Shown piece after piece: positions 1 to 8,400 of a stretch of DNA of 21,329 nucleotides. The notes under the pieces are model-generated. The model saw only the letters and a program-made list of their open reading frames with translations. It was not told the origin of the DNA and did not search any database. Location: positions 1 to 21,329 of the forward strand of contig CAUBWJ010000036.1 in the NCBI GenBank assembly GCA_958439725.1. Direction: 5' to 3'. Within the stretch, counting starts at the first letter, position 1. Every line of letters begins with the position of its first letter. Position numbers and translations under genes: made by a program. The DNA comes from an uncultured Muribaculaceae bacterium (GTDB taxonomy: Bacteria > Bacteroidota > Bacteroidia > Bacteroidales > Muribaculaceae).

Positions 1-56
1 ATGGAATCGGTCCTATTTTTTCAATTGCCCTCTAAAGTTTAGCGGACAGTAATAAT
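1..56. repeat. Left arm of an imperfect inverted repeat at the window edge
   Basis: These bases match the reverse complement of 21275-21329 with about five differences, including one gap. The inner 26 bases (31-56) are identical in both copies. The outer part is rich in T and differs at scattered sites. Flanking sequence inside the window is unrelated at the two ends, so the similarity stops sharply at base 56. This is how the end of an insertion sequence looks, with the element body lying outside the window. No transposase is visible, so the family cannot be named. Confidence 0.7.
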
Positions 57-117
57 CTGAAAACACCCTTGACCCTGACTCGGCCTCCTGAACTTATTAT
101 GTCCTGTATAGACTGAA

Positions 118-151
118 CTTCCCCGGCTCCATTCACATGGCGCCGGGGAAG
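118..151. terminator. Hairpin after the M56 peptidase gene, probable terminator
   Basis: Ten-base arms at 118-127 (CTTCCCCGGC) and 142-151 (GCCGGGGAAG) pair perfectly around a 14-base loop. It lies 21 bases past the stop of the minus-strand M56 gene. The T-run (five T) follows on the plus strand, so read in the minus direction the hairpin is preceded by an A-run and lacks a strong U-tract. It may act in both directions or mainly stop plus-strand transcripts. Confidence 0.5.
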
Positions 152-171
152 CATTTTTCTGAATAGTTACA

Positions 172-1497
172 TTATTTCTTCTTTTCGGGGTCTGGAGCCA
201 GTTTGAAAGTAACCGGCAAAGTGTAGTACACACTCACAGGCTTGCCGTCTATGGTTCCGGGCTTGAAATCCGAAAGGGTCTGGACGGCACGGATTGCTTC
301 GGCATCAAGTTCAGGGTTTACGCTTCTTATTACTTCGGGAGAAGCGATTTTGCCTTTCTCTGTCACCACGAACCTCACCACTACACGGCCCTGGATGTTA
401 GCTGTCATTGCCTCTGCGGGATAACGCAGATTCATCGCAAGCTCTCTGAGCATTTCGTTTATTCCGCCCGGATATTCCGGCAGCACCTGTGCCTCATCAT
501 AAACTTTCTGAGGACTCTGTTCGCTGAACGCGGCAACCGATGTTTCCGAAGCATTGGTTACAGAAATTCCGTCATTTTTTGTAACTTTACTGCCGTCAAG
601 GGCATGTGAAGCCGATGTAAGGGCCGATGCCACTGCCGGAATGTTGACTACTGCCACCGCTACTAATGCGGCCGGCGCGAGGGCAAGGACGCGCAAGCGT
701 CGGCCCACCGGTGATTTTGATTTGTACATCATAGTGATACGTTTTTTAAGATTACTGTGATTCAGGCTGTTGGCAAGCGACTGGAATCTACCGCCGACAG
801 CCTTTTTTATTAATAACATCTGATATTGTTTCATGTCGGTGCCGGAGAGCATCACGGCCTCATCGGCCTGATACTCATGTACCGTCTTGAGTTCCTCGCG
901 CATAAGCCACGCCGCGGGATTATACCATTGGAACGCCGCCACGGCCTGCGCCACCATCAGGTCAACCCAATGCCGTGCCTTTATATGCATAGTTTCATGC
1001 ACCAGAATCAGATTGCCCGACTCGGCAAAATCCTTGCGGTTTAATACTATATAATTTCTCCAGCTGAAAGGAGCCAGACCGCTGTCCTCGTGCACCACTA
1101 AAGTAAACCCCTCGCTATCGTAGTGCTCTCCGCTCCTGATTATATTGTTGAGCCGCAGCGCACTATAGCATGTGGCCACAACCACAGCAAACACTCCCGA
1201 GAAATAAATCACCGTGAGCACGGTAGCAAGTACCGATGAAGCAGCGGAATCTACGGTGCCGAATTCCACCGTCGGCATTCCCACAGCAACTGTTCCGGGC
1301 TCTTCCGGATCTCTGTCCACCATGTGCGACAATGCCGGAATAAACAGCGGAGCCGCAAGCGATATGGCGTAAATACCGAGCAACACCGCGCGGTTGTAGC
1401 CATGCTGGTTTTCTCCGGAAAGAATCCATTTATAAACCAGATACATCAGCGTCAGGACCAATGCCGACACCAGCGAATATGCGAAAATCTGACCCAT
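172..1497 (-). CDS. M56 (BlaR1-like) membrane metallopeptidase with C-terminal TonB domain
   Basis: This 441-residue protein has three hydrophobic segments near residues 5-26, 37-58 and 88-112, then the zinc peptidase motif HETMH at 167-171 with a downstream HEYQADE at 207-213, as in M56 peptidases. A further membrane segment lies at about 270-293. Residues 338-433 resemble a TonB C-terminal domain (YPGG start, NIQGRVVVRFVV core). It has no penicillin-binding sensor domain of the classical BlaR1 kind. By family knowledge, M56 proteins paired with BlaI sense an envelope signal and trigger cleavage of the repressor. The start is two bases after the blaI stop, so the two are co-transcribed. The signal sensed is unknown. 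Confidence 0.88.
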   Translation of the reverse strand: MGQIFAYSLVSALVLTLMYLVYKWILSGENQHGYNRAVLLGIYAISLAAPLFIPALSHMVDRDPEEPGTVAVGMPTVEFGTVDSAASSVLATVLTVIYFSGVFAVVVATCYSALRLNNIIRSGEHYDSEGFTLVVHEDSGLAPFSWRNYIVLNRKDFAESGNLILVHETMHIKARHWVDLMVAQAVAAFQWYNPAAWLMREELKTVHEYQADEAVMLSGTDMKQYQMLLIKKAVGGRFQSLANSLNHSNLKKRITMMYKSKSPVGRRLRVLALAPAALVAVAVVNIPAVASALTSASHALDGSKVTKNDGISVTNASETSVAAFSEQSPQKVYDEAQVLPEYPGGINEMLRELAMNLRYPAEAMTANIQGRVVVRFVVTEKGKIASPEVIRSVNPELDAEAIRAVQTLSDFKPGTIDGKPVSVYYTLPVTFKLAPDPEKKK

Positions 1498-1499
1498 GG

Positions 1500-1892
1500 C
1501 TATTTCTTTTTAGCGTTATTCTTTCTTTCGACCAGTTCTATGATTTCACGCAGTTCATCCACTGAAATCTTCTCCTCCTCGGCAAGTGCCGACACCACGT
1601 TTTTATAGGAGTTGTCGAAATAATCGCGAATCACCCCGGCAAGCGAACGGTTACGGAAATCCTCTTTGCGTGCAACGGCATGGAATCTGTGGGATGTGCC
1701 CACCACTTCATGACCCACATAACCCTTCTCTTCGAGAATGCGCACTTGCGTGGACACCGTATTGAAATGCGGGCGGGGCTCATCATACAGCTCCACCATC
1801 TCACGAACAAACATAGGCCCGTGCTCCCACAGCATCTGCATTATCGGAGCCTCCTTTTCGGTCAGTACCTGGCGTTTTCTTCCGGCTTTCAT
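1500..1892 (-). CDS. BlaI/MecI/CopY-family transcriptional repressor
   Basis: A 130-residue winged-helix protein (LTEKEAPIMQMLWEHGP, then FNTVSTQVRILEEKGYV as the recognition region) with a C-terminal dimerisation part rich in Glu and Lys. This is the usual length and layout of BlaI/MecI repressors. I chose the ATG at 1892; a GTG two codons upstream (1898) would add only Met-Lys. The gene lies directly ahead of the M56 peptidase gene, with a promoter at 1918-1948 and several ACTAA/TTAGT inverted repeats around it that could be its own operators. Repression relieved by proteolysis is the known mode of the family; which genes it controls besides its own operon is not visible. Confidence 0.9.
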   Translation of the reverse strand: MKAGRKRQVLTEKEAPIMQMLWEHGPMFVREMVELYDEPRPHFNTVSTQVRILEEKGYVGHEVVGTSHRFHAVARKEDFRNRSLAGVIRDYFDNSYKNVVSALAEEEKISVDELREIIELVERKNNAKKK

Positions 1893-1896
1893 CTTC

Positions 1897-1962
1897 ACTA
1901 AAAAATTAGTTACGCCGCAAATCTAAAACTAAAAATTTAATTACACAACTATTTCTTTAGTT
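1897..1962. promoter_or_regulatory. Candidate BlaI-type operator repeats around the blaI promoter
   Basis: Two inverted repeats of the same core are present: ACTAA-N4-TTAGT at 1897-1910, just downstream of the predicted transcription start, and AACTAAA (1927-1933) with TTTAGTT (1956-1962), which bracket the promoter. Repeated dyads over a repressor gene's own promoter suggest autoregulation. The region is AT-rich, so short dyads could arise by chance. Confidence 0.4.
1918..1948 (-). promoter_or_regulatory. Bacteroidota-type promoter for blaI-M56 operon
   Basis: Read on the minus strand, TTG at 1948-1946 is followed after 20 bases by TAGATTTG at 1925-1918, which fits the Bacteroidota consensus TTG-N19/21-TAnnTTTG. 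The predicted start of transcription is near 1911, about 20 bases before the ATG. Confidence 0.65.
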
Positions 1963-1995
1963 TTTTCTCAAAAAAAAATTTCACCGGGGTTCCCG

Positions 1996-2090
1996 GCCGG
2001 TACGGACGCGACATATCGCGTCCACATCCATACAAAAATCCCGTACCGGCGCGGTTACCATTCTGGGGGCGGACACGATATATCGCGTCC
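1996..2090. repeat. Composite palindromic repeat of the GGACGCGA...TCGCGTCC type
   Basis: A perfect hairpin sits at 2004-2023 (GGACGCGA, loop CATA, TCGCGTCC) and a near copy at 2071-2090 (GGACACGA, loop TATA, TCGCGTCC). Between and around them, GCCGGTACGG (1996-2005) and CCGTACCGGC (2041-2050) form a perfect 10-base inverted pair. The two palindromes share sequence and lie outside genes, which is typical of REP-like dispersed repeats. They lie upstream of the blaI promoter and past the susD1 terminator. Confidence 0.7.
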
Positions 2091-2123
2091 CTACAATTAT
2101 ATTTTATATATCTTATTCTTCCC

Positions 2124-2167
2124 CTTGCAAAAAAATGGGGCTGCACGGCACCTCGCCGTACAGCCCC
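2124..2167 (-). terminator. Strong intrinsic terminator of susCD operon 1
   Basis: On the minus strand the arms at 2167-2155 and 2149-2137 form a 13-base GC-rich stem with one G-U pair and a 5-base loop, followed at once by A and seven T. It begins 64 bases beyond the susD1 stop, the position expected for the end of the susCD transcript. Confidence 0.85.
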
Positions 2168-2231
2168 GTCAAATTTGAAGTAGACTGATACAAATATTTA
2201 TTAACCGGCAATTATGCCGTCATCATATCCG

Positions 2232-4076
2232 TCAATCGCCCCAGCCCGGATTCTGGGGAAGCAGAGCCGGGTTAAGCTCAATCTGAGCAAGAGGTATGGG
2301 ATACAGGAAGCGCTTGTCGTTTTCCGACCATGCACGGCCGTTGGCAGTAGCGTCGATTCCCACATTGTATGGAGCGAGATATGTCTCTCCGTTATAGGTC
2401 ACCGTCTGGCCGAAATCGTATGGAGCGCTGCCGCCGGTGCGGTCGGCATACAAGGTACTCATTTCGGGGGTAATGTGGATACCAAGATAGGTAAGCGGAT
2501 TGGAGAGCAGCTTCATGGCGTTCCAGCGCTTGAGGTCGTCCATACGGAAGCCTTCGTGGGCAAGCTCCACGCGACGTTCGCGGCGTATCTCATAAAGAAG
2601 GGGATCAACACTGTAGCCATAGTCCACAGGCTTGGCATCCACCGCGGGCGAAACGGTCAGGTGGGCCATTTCCACGCGGTCACGCAGTTTGTTGATTGTG
2701 GCGTCAAGCACACCCTGGGTACATGTTCCGAGTTCGGCGTGAGCCTCGGCATTGATAAGCAGAGCCTCGGCATAACGGTAGATAAACCAGTTGAAATTGG
2801 TGTTGCGGGCGTTCCACTGTGTGATATCCGAGCTATGGAACTTCGAGCTTGGGAAACCTGTGACACCCTGGGTGCCCTGGACGCGGAACTGGAAGGAATA
2901 TGCCGTAACAGATCCGTCGAGATTCAGGTAGTTGCACTGATGGTTGTTTACAATGGTCTGGAGCATGCGCGGGTCGCGGCCGGCCATCATCGTCTCGTAG
3001 GTAGCGTCACCTTGATAACCCGATCCTGCATTATGGATAGGCATACCGTTGGCCATGAGATAGCTCTCGGCGAAATCGCAGCTGTAGCCAAGGCCGTTGC
3101 CTCCTTCCTGACGCCCGATTTCCGAGTATATTTCCTGATCGCGATCATAGAATCTGCTCATCACGCTCTCTCTGTTGTTGGTCAGGTCAGGCTGTATGAA
3201 CTGGTTGCCGTATGGACGCGGATATATATTGTCAGTAATCGTGATTACGTTTCCTGCGCCATCGGTAAATTCCGATGTCAGCTCCGAACCGGTGAAGGTT
3301 CCCTGAGGATTTTCGCCTTTCACAATATCATAACCGGCACTGCTGTTCATTACGGCAGCCGACATGTCGCGGGCCAGTGTCAGGAGGCTGTTTGCATCCC
3401 AGCCGTTATTGGCCTGCTCATGATGATATTTCATGTATGTTCCGTAATAGAGGGCCACGCGCGCAAGTTGCTGGCGGGCGGCATCCTTGTGGGGGCGTTC
3501 GCCTTTAATGCCCCAGCTCTTGTCGGGGAGCCAGGTGATGGCAAACTGAAGATCCTCGATAATCTTGCCCAGCACATAGTTGCGCGGGTCGCGGGCCTTA
3601 TACAACTCCTCATACGAATTGGTCTGAAGGTTCTCCTCATACCAGGGCACATCGCCGAAACGCTTGATTTTGCCATAATAGTCGAGCGAGCGCATGAAAC
3701 GCACTTCGGCCACATAACGGTTCTTCACCTCTTCGCTGCACTCGGCCGTCTGATAGTGGGTCATGAAATAGTTGCAGTTGCGCACGAATCCCCAGTCCCA
3801 GCCCGAAGCATCGTTTACAGTCATGTAGTTGAACAGATAGTCGCTCTGGCTGGAGGTTATCATGTCATCGCTTTCGGAATCTGCGGTTGCCGTGGCTGCC
3901 GGCAGGCTCGTAAGGAGGTTGTTGCAGTAAAGTTCAAGGTCTGTGGACGTCTTCCAGTAGGTTTGGTCCGTGAAGCCTTGCAGCGGATCAAGGTCAGTGT
4001 AGCTGCACGACTGTACGAATGCGCAGCCAGCTATTGCCGCTATTGATAAATATTTCAGTTTCATATTTATTTTCAA
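2232..4076 (-). CDS. SusD/RagB family nutrient-binding outer membrane lipoprotein (pair 1)
   Basis: A 614-residue protein with a lipoprotein signal peptide (AFVQSC, lipidated Cys24). The body has the SusD features: YTDLDP start, WDWGFVRNCNYFM near the N-terminal helices, RYVAEVRFMRSLDYYGKIKRFGDVPWYEE, and the conserved RRERRVELAHEGFRMDDLKRW at about 495-515. It is a surface lipoprotein that caps the SusC barrel and binds the substrate. It begins 15 bases after the susC1 stop, so the two are one transcript. No glycan-degrading enzyme follows; a terminator does. The substrate cannot be inferred. Confidence 0.95.
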   Translation of the reverse strand: MKINMKLKYLSIAAIAGCAFVQSCSYTDLDPLQGFTDQTYWKTSTDLELYCNNLLTSLPAATATADSESDDMITSSQSDYLFNYMTVNDASGWDWGFVRNCNYFMTHYQTAECSEEVKNRYVAEVRFMRSLDYYGKIKRFGDVPWYEENLQTNSYEELYKARDPRNYVLGKIIEDLQFAITWLPDKSWGIKGERPHKDAARQQLARVALYYGTYMKYHHEQANNGWDANSLLTLARDMSAAVMNSSAGYDIVKGENPQGTFTGSELTSEFTDGAGNVITITDNIYPRPYGNQFIQPDLTNNRESVMSRFYDRDQEIYSEIGRQEGGNGLGYSCDFAESYLMANGMPIHNAGSGYQGDATYETMMAGRDPRMLQTIVNNHQCNYLNLDGSVTAYSFQFRVQGTQGVTGFPSSKFHSSDITQWNARNTNFNWFIYRYAEALLINAEAHAELGTCTQGVLDATINKLRDRVEMAHLTVSPAVDAKPVDYGYSVDPLLYEIRRERRVELAHEGFRMDDLKRWNAMKLLSNPLTYLGIHITPEMSTLYADRTGGSAPYDFGQTVTYNGETYLAPYNVGIDATANGRAWSENDKRFLYPIPLAQIELNPALLPQNPGWGD

Positions 4077-4091
4077 TGTTTAGGTTTAAGA

Positions 4092-7000
4092 TTAGAGCGT
4101 GAGGTTAAGACCGATGGAGAATTTCTTCTGGATCGGGTAGGTCATGTTGCCGAGGGTTTCGGGATCGGCCCATTTCTTCATCGGGGTTATTGTGATGAGG
4201 TTCTCGCCCTGAACGTATACGCGGAGGCGCTGCACGCCGAAACGTCCGGTAATGGTCTGCGGTATGGTATAACCGAGCATGATGCTCTTCAGACGTCCGT
4301 AGGCGGCATTCTGCAGATAGCGGGTAGAAACCTGACGGTTTGCGCCGTTGAGCTTTCCGAGCGAAAGTTTTGGGAAATAGGCGCCCGTGTTTTCGGGAGT
4401 CCAGTAATCGCCTGCAGTATGCTCCTGGGGGGTATTCCATTCGTCACTGAAGGGGAAGAACTGCTCGCTGCTTGTCCAGTAGTCGCGCTTGCCGGTTCCC
4501 TGCCAGAACATATCGAAGTCGAAGCCTTTCCAGCCTGCGCCTACGGTGATGCCGAAAGTATAGCGCGGTGTGGAGTTGCCTATAATCCTGAGGTCGCCGT
4601 GGTCATCAAGGGTACGGGCGCCGGGGCCGACTTCTTTGTCACCGTCAAGATCCTTGTAGCGCACCATGCCGGGTTCCCATTGACCGCCCCATATCTGGGA
4701 CTGTCCGGGAGCTTTGGCGATTTCGTCTTCCGACTGGAACAGGCCGTCTGACTCATAGCCCCAGATTTCACCGAGCTTCTTGCCCACATAATTGTTGACA
4801 TTGGCATAATTGGAACCGAGAAGTCCTTGAGGATTGGAAAACTTGGTTATCTTGGCCTGATAGTCGGCCAGGGTGGCGCGGACATAATAGTTCAGGCCTA
4901 TCGATTCTATATGGTCGTTCCATGAGACAGCAAGCTCCCAGCCGGTAGTGCGCAGGTCGGCGGCATTCTCGTTGGGGACGGAGGTTCCCAGAACCGAAGG
5001 AAGAGTCTGGCCGGCGGTAAGCATACCTTTGGTATCGCGCTGATACCAGTCGAATTCAGCGGTAAGTCTGTTGTTGAGGAAAGCGGCATCGAAACCGAAG
5101 TCAAGCTGGTCCACTTTTTCCCAGGTGAGAGTGGCGCTTACCAGTCCCGGAGTTCCCACTCCAACCGGACGAGTGCCGTTAAGAATCATACCTATCTTCG
5201 ACGAATAGGGATAGGTTGCCAGATAAGGGAAATCGCCGTAGGTGTCGCGGTCAAGCGACTGGTTGCCCAGACGACCGTAGGAGGCTCTGAGTTTCATGTT
5301 GTTCCACCAGTCGCGGAGAGGCTCCCAGAAGTTTTCCTGTGAAATGCGCCATCCCAGTGACCCGGAGGGGAAGAAACCGTAGCGGTTGGAGCGGCCTTTG
5401 GGGAATTTGGAAGTGCCGTCATAGCGGGCCACGAGCTCAAGAAGGTATTTGCCGTCGAAGTCGTAGTTTATACGTCCGAACCAGCTGTTGATGGACCACT
5501 GCGTTGCCGAGGACGATACCGAGGGATCGCCGGTGGCATACTGAAGCATATTGGAATCGTCGGTGAGGATATTGGGACGATAAGCCTCAAATGATCCGTA
5601 GACCTTTTTCTCCTGGTTGTAACCGGTCATCACACGTATGTTGTGGTGTTCGGCTATTGTCATGTCATACTGCGCGAAGGCATTGAATGCCTGATAGTAA
5701 TCATTGCTGTTGTTCTGCTGGTTGTATGTTGGGCGGCTGGTCCAGGGATAATAATCGAGTTCACGGCCGTCGATACCGTATTCCATGAAGCGCTGCTGAT
5801 GATACCTGGCATTCCAGCTGTATACATTCCAGGTATAGTCGGCCTGGATGAAAAGGCCCTTCATTGGAGTGATCTGCGCCAGTCCGGTTATCCACAAGTC
5901 GTTCGATCTGTAGCGGGAGTTACCGCCGAGTGCAGCCACAGCCACTGGATTGGTGAAATTACCCTGACCGCCGAAATTGCCGTCGGGATGGCGCACGGGC
6001 ATTATAGGACTGAGGTCGCCCTTGAACATACCGGTCATCTGGCTTACGCCTGAGTTTCCTGAACCGGTGGGGTGTTTCTCAGTCTGATAGGCATTGCTCA
6101 TCTTCATTCCCACTTTGAGCCATGAGTTGATCTGGGTGTCGAGATTCAGTCGGGCATTGAAACGCTGGTATTTCTCATCGGCGCCAACACGGTTCGTGCC
6201 CTGGTCCACCATGGCCACGGAGGCATAATATGTGGTCTTGCCGGTACCGCCTGAGATATTCATGTTATACATCTGGTTGAACGAGGTCTTGTAGAGAGCG
6301 TCCCACCAGTCGGTGTTGCCGCAATACATGTATTTGCCCTGCTCGTAATTGCTCGATGCGGGATCTATATAGACCGGCCACAGATTGCCGTTCTCGTCAC
6401 GGCGCCCGTAGAAATAGTCCTCCACATGCTTACGCTGTGTATCGGTTATATAATTTCCACGGCCGTCATTGTTGCTGGCCATATCTATCATATTTATATA
6501 GTCAAGCGAGTTCACCTTGTGGAATTCCATTGCGGCTTTCGACCAGTAGCCGGATATGCCGAATGAAATCTGAGGCTTCTTGTCGGTCTTGCCTTTCTTG
6601 GTGGTGATGAGAATTACACCGTAGGCTGCGCGCGCGCCGTAGATGGCTGCCGACGCAGCATCCTTGAGCACGGTCACGCTCTCAATGTCGTCGGGATTCA
6701 CCAGGTTGGGGTCCATCTGCACGTTGTCTACAAGCACGAGCGGGCCGCCGCCGTTGAGCGATGTGGTACCGCGCACGTTGAACGACGAAGTAGAACCGGG
6801 AGCGCCACCGCTCGTGGGCGACACGATGAGGTTACCGATCTTACCCTGGAGTCCCTGGCCTATATTGGTGATGGGGCGGTCCTGAAGCACATCGCCGCTC
6901 ACGGTTGCAACGGCACCGGTGAGGTTCACCTTTTTCTGGACGCCGTAACCCACCACAACAACCTCGTCGAGGAGATTCTCATCCTCCGTCATCACCACTG

Positions 7001-7307
7001 TGAGCGGAGAGCCGTCCCATACCAGCTCCTGCGTCCGGTAGCCGATACTGCTGATGCGGATTTTGTCACCTTTTTTCACATTCTTGAGCGTGAATTCTCC
7101 GTCTAAGTTCGTGGCGGCTCCGTTGGAGGTGCCCTGAACTATTACGGATGCTCCGATAATCGGTTCGCCCGTCTGGTCTGTTACCGTGCCGGTACATGTG
7201 CCGACAGTAACCGAAGTGCTTGCACTCTGCTGGGCATAAACGGCGTGATAGCCTCCTCCCGCACTGAGCAGGCATGCCAGCATTACTTTTGCTAATTGTT
7301 TTGGCAT
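4092..7307 (-). CDS. SusC/RagA family TonB-dependent outer membrane transporter (pair 1)
   Basis: A 1071-residue protein of full family length. The signal peptide is about residues 1-25 (ending VYA-QQ). A carboxypeptidase-regulatory-like domain spans about 36-108 (GTVTDQTGEPIIGASV), then a TonB-box-like DEVVVVGYG at 114-122, a plug domain at about 125-235 (FNVRGTTSLNGG, VTVLKDAASAAIYGARA) and the beta barrel to the end (terminal FSIGLNLTL). It imports a ligand across the outer membrane using TonB energy, with SusD as the lid. It is related to susC2 in this window (the stretch VVVVGYGVQKKVNL is shared) but clearly diverged. Confidence 0.96.
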   Translation of the reverse strand: MPKQLAKVMLACLLSAGGGYHAVYAQQSASTSVTVGTCTGTVTDQTGEPIIGASVIVQGTSNGAATNLDGEFTLKNVKKGDKIRISSIGYRTQELVWDGSPLTVVMTEDENLLDEVVVVGYGVQKKVNLTGAVATVSGDVLQDRPITNIGQGLQGKIGNLIVSPTSGGAPGSTSSFNVRGTTSLNGGGPLVLVDNVQMDPNLVNPDDIESVTVLKDAASAAIYGARAAYGVILITTKKGKTDKKPQISFGISGYWSKAAMEFHKVNSLDYINMIDMASNNDGRGNYITDTQRKHVEDYFYGRRDENGNLWPVYIDPASSNYEQGKYMYCGNTDWWDALYKTSFNQMYNMNISGGTGKTTYYASVAMVDQGTNRVGADEKYQRFNARLNLDTQINSWLKVGMKMSNAYQTEKHPTGSGNSGVSQMTGMFKGDLSPIMPVRHPDGNFGGQGNFTNPVAVAALGGNSRYRSNDLWITGLAQITPMKGLFIQADYTWNVYSWNARYHQQRFMEYGIDGRELDYYPWTSRPTYNQQNNSNDYYQAFNAFAQYDMTIAEHHNIRVMTGYNQEKKVYGSFEAYRPNILTDDSNMLQYATGDPSVSSSATQWSINSWFGRINYDFDGKYLLELVARYDGTSKFPKGRSNRYGFFPSGSLGWRISQENFWEPLRDWWNNMKLRASYGRLGNQSLDRDTYGDFPYLATYPYSSKIGMILNGTRPVGVGTPGLVSATLTWEKVDQLDFGFDAAFLNNRLTAEFDWYQRDTKGMLTAGQTLPSVLGTSVPNENAADLRTTGWELAVSWNDHIESIGLNYYVRATLADYQAKITKFSNPQGLLGSNYANVNNYVGKKLGEIWGYESDGLFQSEDEIAKAPGQSQIWGGQWEPGMVRYKDLDGDKEVGPGARTLDDHGDLRIIGNSTPRYTFGITVGAGWKGFDFDMFWQGTGKRDYWTSSEQFFPFSDEWNTPQEHTAGDYWTPENTGAYFPKLSLGKLNGANRQVSTRYLQNAAYGRLKSIMLGYTIPQTITGRFGVQRLRVYVQGENLITITPMKKWADPETLGNMTYPIQKKFSIGLNLTL

Positions 7308-7669
7308 AAGGTTAGGTATTAGTTTATAGTCTATATATTCCTAAGCAATTATTGATAACCGGTGACTTGTGTGAATTTCAGTGTATTTTCGTAAAAGGCC
7401 ACAAGGTTACGGTTATTAATTATTCACTTATTTTTCTTTATTTTTAGCAAATACTCCATAAAAGTACACAAAACCTATCGCCATTCAAATAACATTGTTT
7501 AACTACCCCCCCATATTTAATTTTATTTAACATATAGACTGAAATCCCTGACCATTTCCCCGCTTATAGGGCAGCACCCCGGTGCAGTCCTACATTTTTA
7601 AAGCACCATACAATAAAAATATTCAAACAAACGTTAACCACACGTAAGACCAATCCTTATCCTGAGGCA
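7308..7669. other. Divergent intergenic region between susC1 and porT
   Basis: This 362-base AT-rich stretch carries the upstream regions of susC1 (minus) and the T9SS cluster (plus). It holds a candidate minus-strand promoter (7459-7489), a C7 run at 7506-7512, and a short dyad GCACC-CC-GGTGC at 7574-7585. I found no good TAnnTTTG box on the plus strand ahead of porT (the nearest is TACATTTT near 7590 with no matching upstream TTG), so the T9SS promoter is not located. No gene or RNA is evident. Confidence 0.6.
7459..7489 (-). promoter_or_regulatory. Candidate promoter of susCD operon 1
   Basis: On the minus strand TTTG (7489-7486) is followed after 19 bases by TACTTTTA (7466-7459), one mismatch from TAnnTTTG. 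It would give a leader of about 145 bases. The match is partial and other weak boxes exist nearby. Confidence 0.4.
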
Positions 7670-8398
7670 ATGAGGCAGGCACGAATCATCATTATCGCAT
7701 TTGTCACCGCGGCCGCGGCACTGGCTCCCGTCACTTGTGGCAGCCGCACGCTCAACGACTATAATCTCAACCGGCCCTATGCCGACGAGCGTCCGTGGCA
7801 TCTCGGTTTTTCCGTGGGAATGAACCTGATGGATCTGCGTTTCACCCACAACGGTCTGACGGCCGACGACGGCAGCCAGTGGTTCATGTCGCAGCCCGAC
7901 TATTCCCCGGGATTCAACGTGGGCGCTCTCGCATCCATGCGTCTGAGCCGATATTTCAGCCTCCGTTTTACTCCGGGTCTTTATTTCGGAAGCCGCGACA
8001 TCCGTTTTCGCGAAGCGCTCACTGGCCGCACCGAACGTCAGAATATAAAGACCACGCTTGTAGTTCTCCCCATTGACGTGAAATTCGCCTCACAGCGCTA
8101 CCGCAACTCACGGCCCTATCTCTCGGCAGGTGTGATGCCTGCATTCGACGTATCCCGCAAGGGAAGCGATTTCCTGAAAATGCGTTCCGCCGACGCTTAT
8201 CTCACCTTCGGCCTCGGATGCGATTTCTATCTCCCTTATTTCAAACTCATTCCCGAGGTAAAATTCTGCCTTGGCCTCGCCGATGTGCTCCAGCACCGCC
8301 GGCCCGACCTTGACGAACAGCCCGGCGTGGCGATAATGACCCAATCGCTCGCCAAAGCTACCTCCCGCATGGTTGTCCTCACCTTTTATTTCGAATAG
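7670..8398 (+). CDS. porT: PorT family outer membrane beta-barrel protein of the type IX secretion system
   Basis: A 242-residue protein, the usual PorT length, with an N-terminal hydrophobic signal segment (residues 6-22). The rest reads as alternating beta strands ending in an aromatic residue pattern (VVLTFYFE), as in small outer-membrane barrels. The stretches WHLGFSVGMNLMDLRF, RFTPGLYFGSRDIRF and LPIDVKFASQRYRNSRPYLSAG match the PorT pattern as I know it. PorT is needed for T9SS function in Porphyromonas gingivalis. Its stop is two bases ahead of the porP start, and it leads the porP-gldKLMN cluster, which supports the call. A generic outer-membrane barrel is the alternative. Confidence 0.82.
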   Translation: MRQARIIIIAFVTAAAALAPVTCGSRTLNDYNLNRPYADERPWHLGFSVGMNLMDLRFTHNGLTADDGSQWFMSQPDYSPGFNVGALASMRLSRYFSLRFTPGLYFGSRDIRFREALTGRTERQNIKTTLVVLPIDVKFASQRYRNSRPYLSAGVMPAFDVSRKGSDFLKMRSADAYLTFGLGCDFYLPYFKLIPEVKFCLGLADVLQHRRPDLDEQPGVAIMTQSLAKATSRMVVLTFYFE

Positions 8399-8400
8399 CC

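Noticed and set aside
2214..4046. A 610-codon open frame on the plus strand, opposite susD1
   Set aside because: It mirrors susD1 over almost its whole length; susD1 has a lipobox and clear family motifs, and the antisense product shows none. Codon bias explains the open frame.
7574..7585. Short dyad GCACC-CC-GGTGC as a T9SS operator or terminator
   Set aside because: Five-base arms with a two-base loop are too short to support a call; recorded only as part of the intergenic region.
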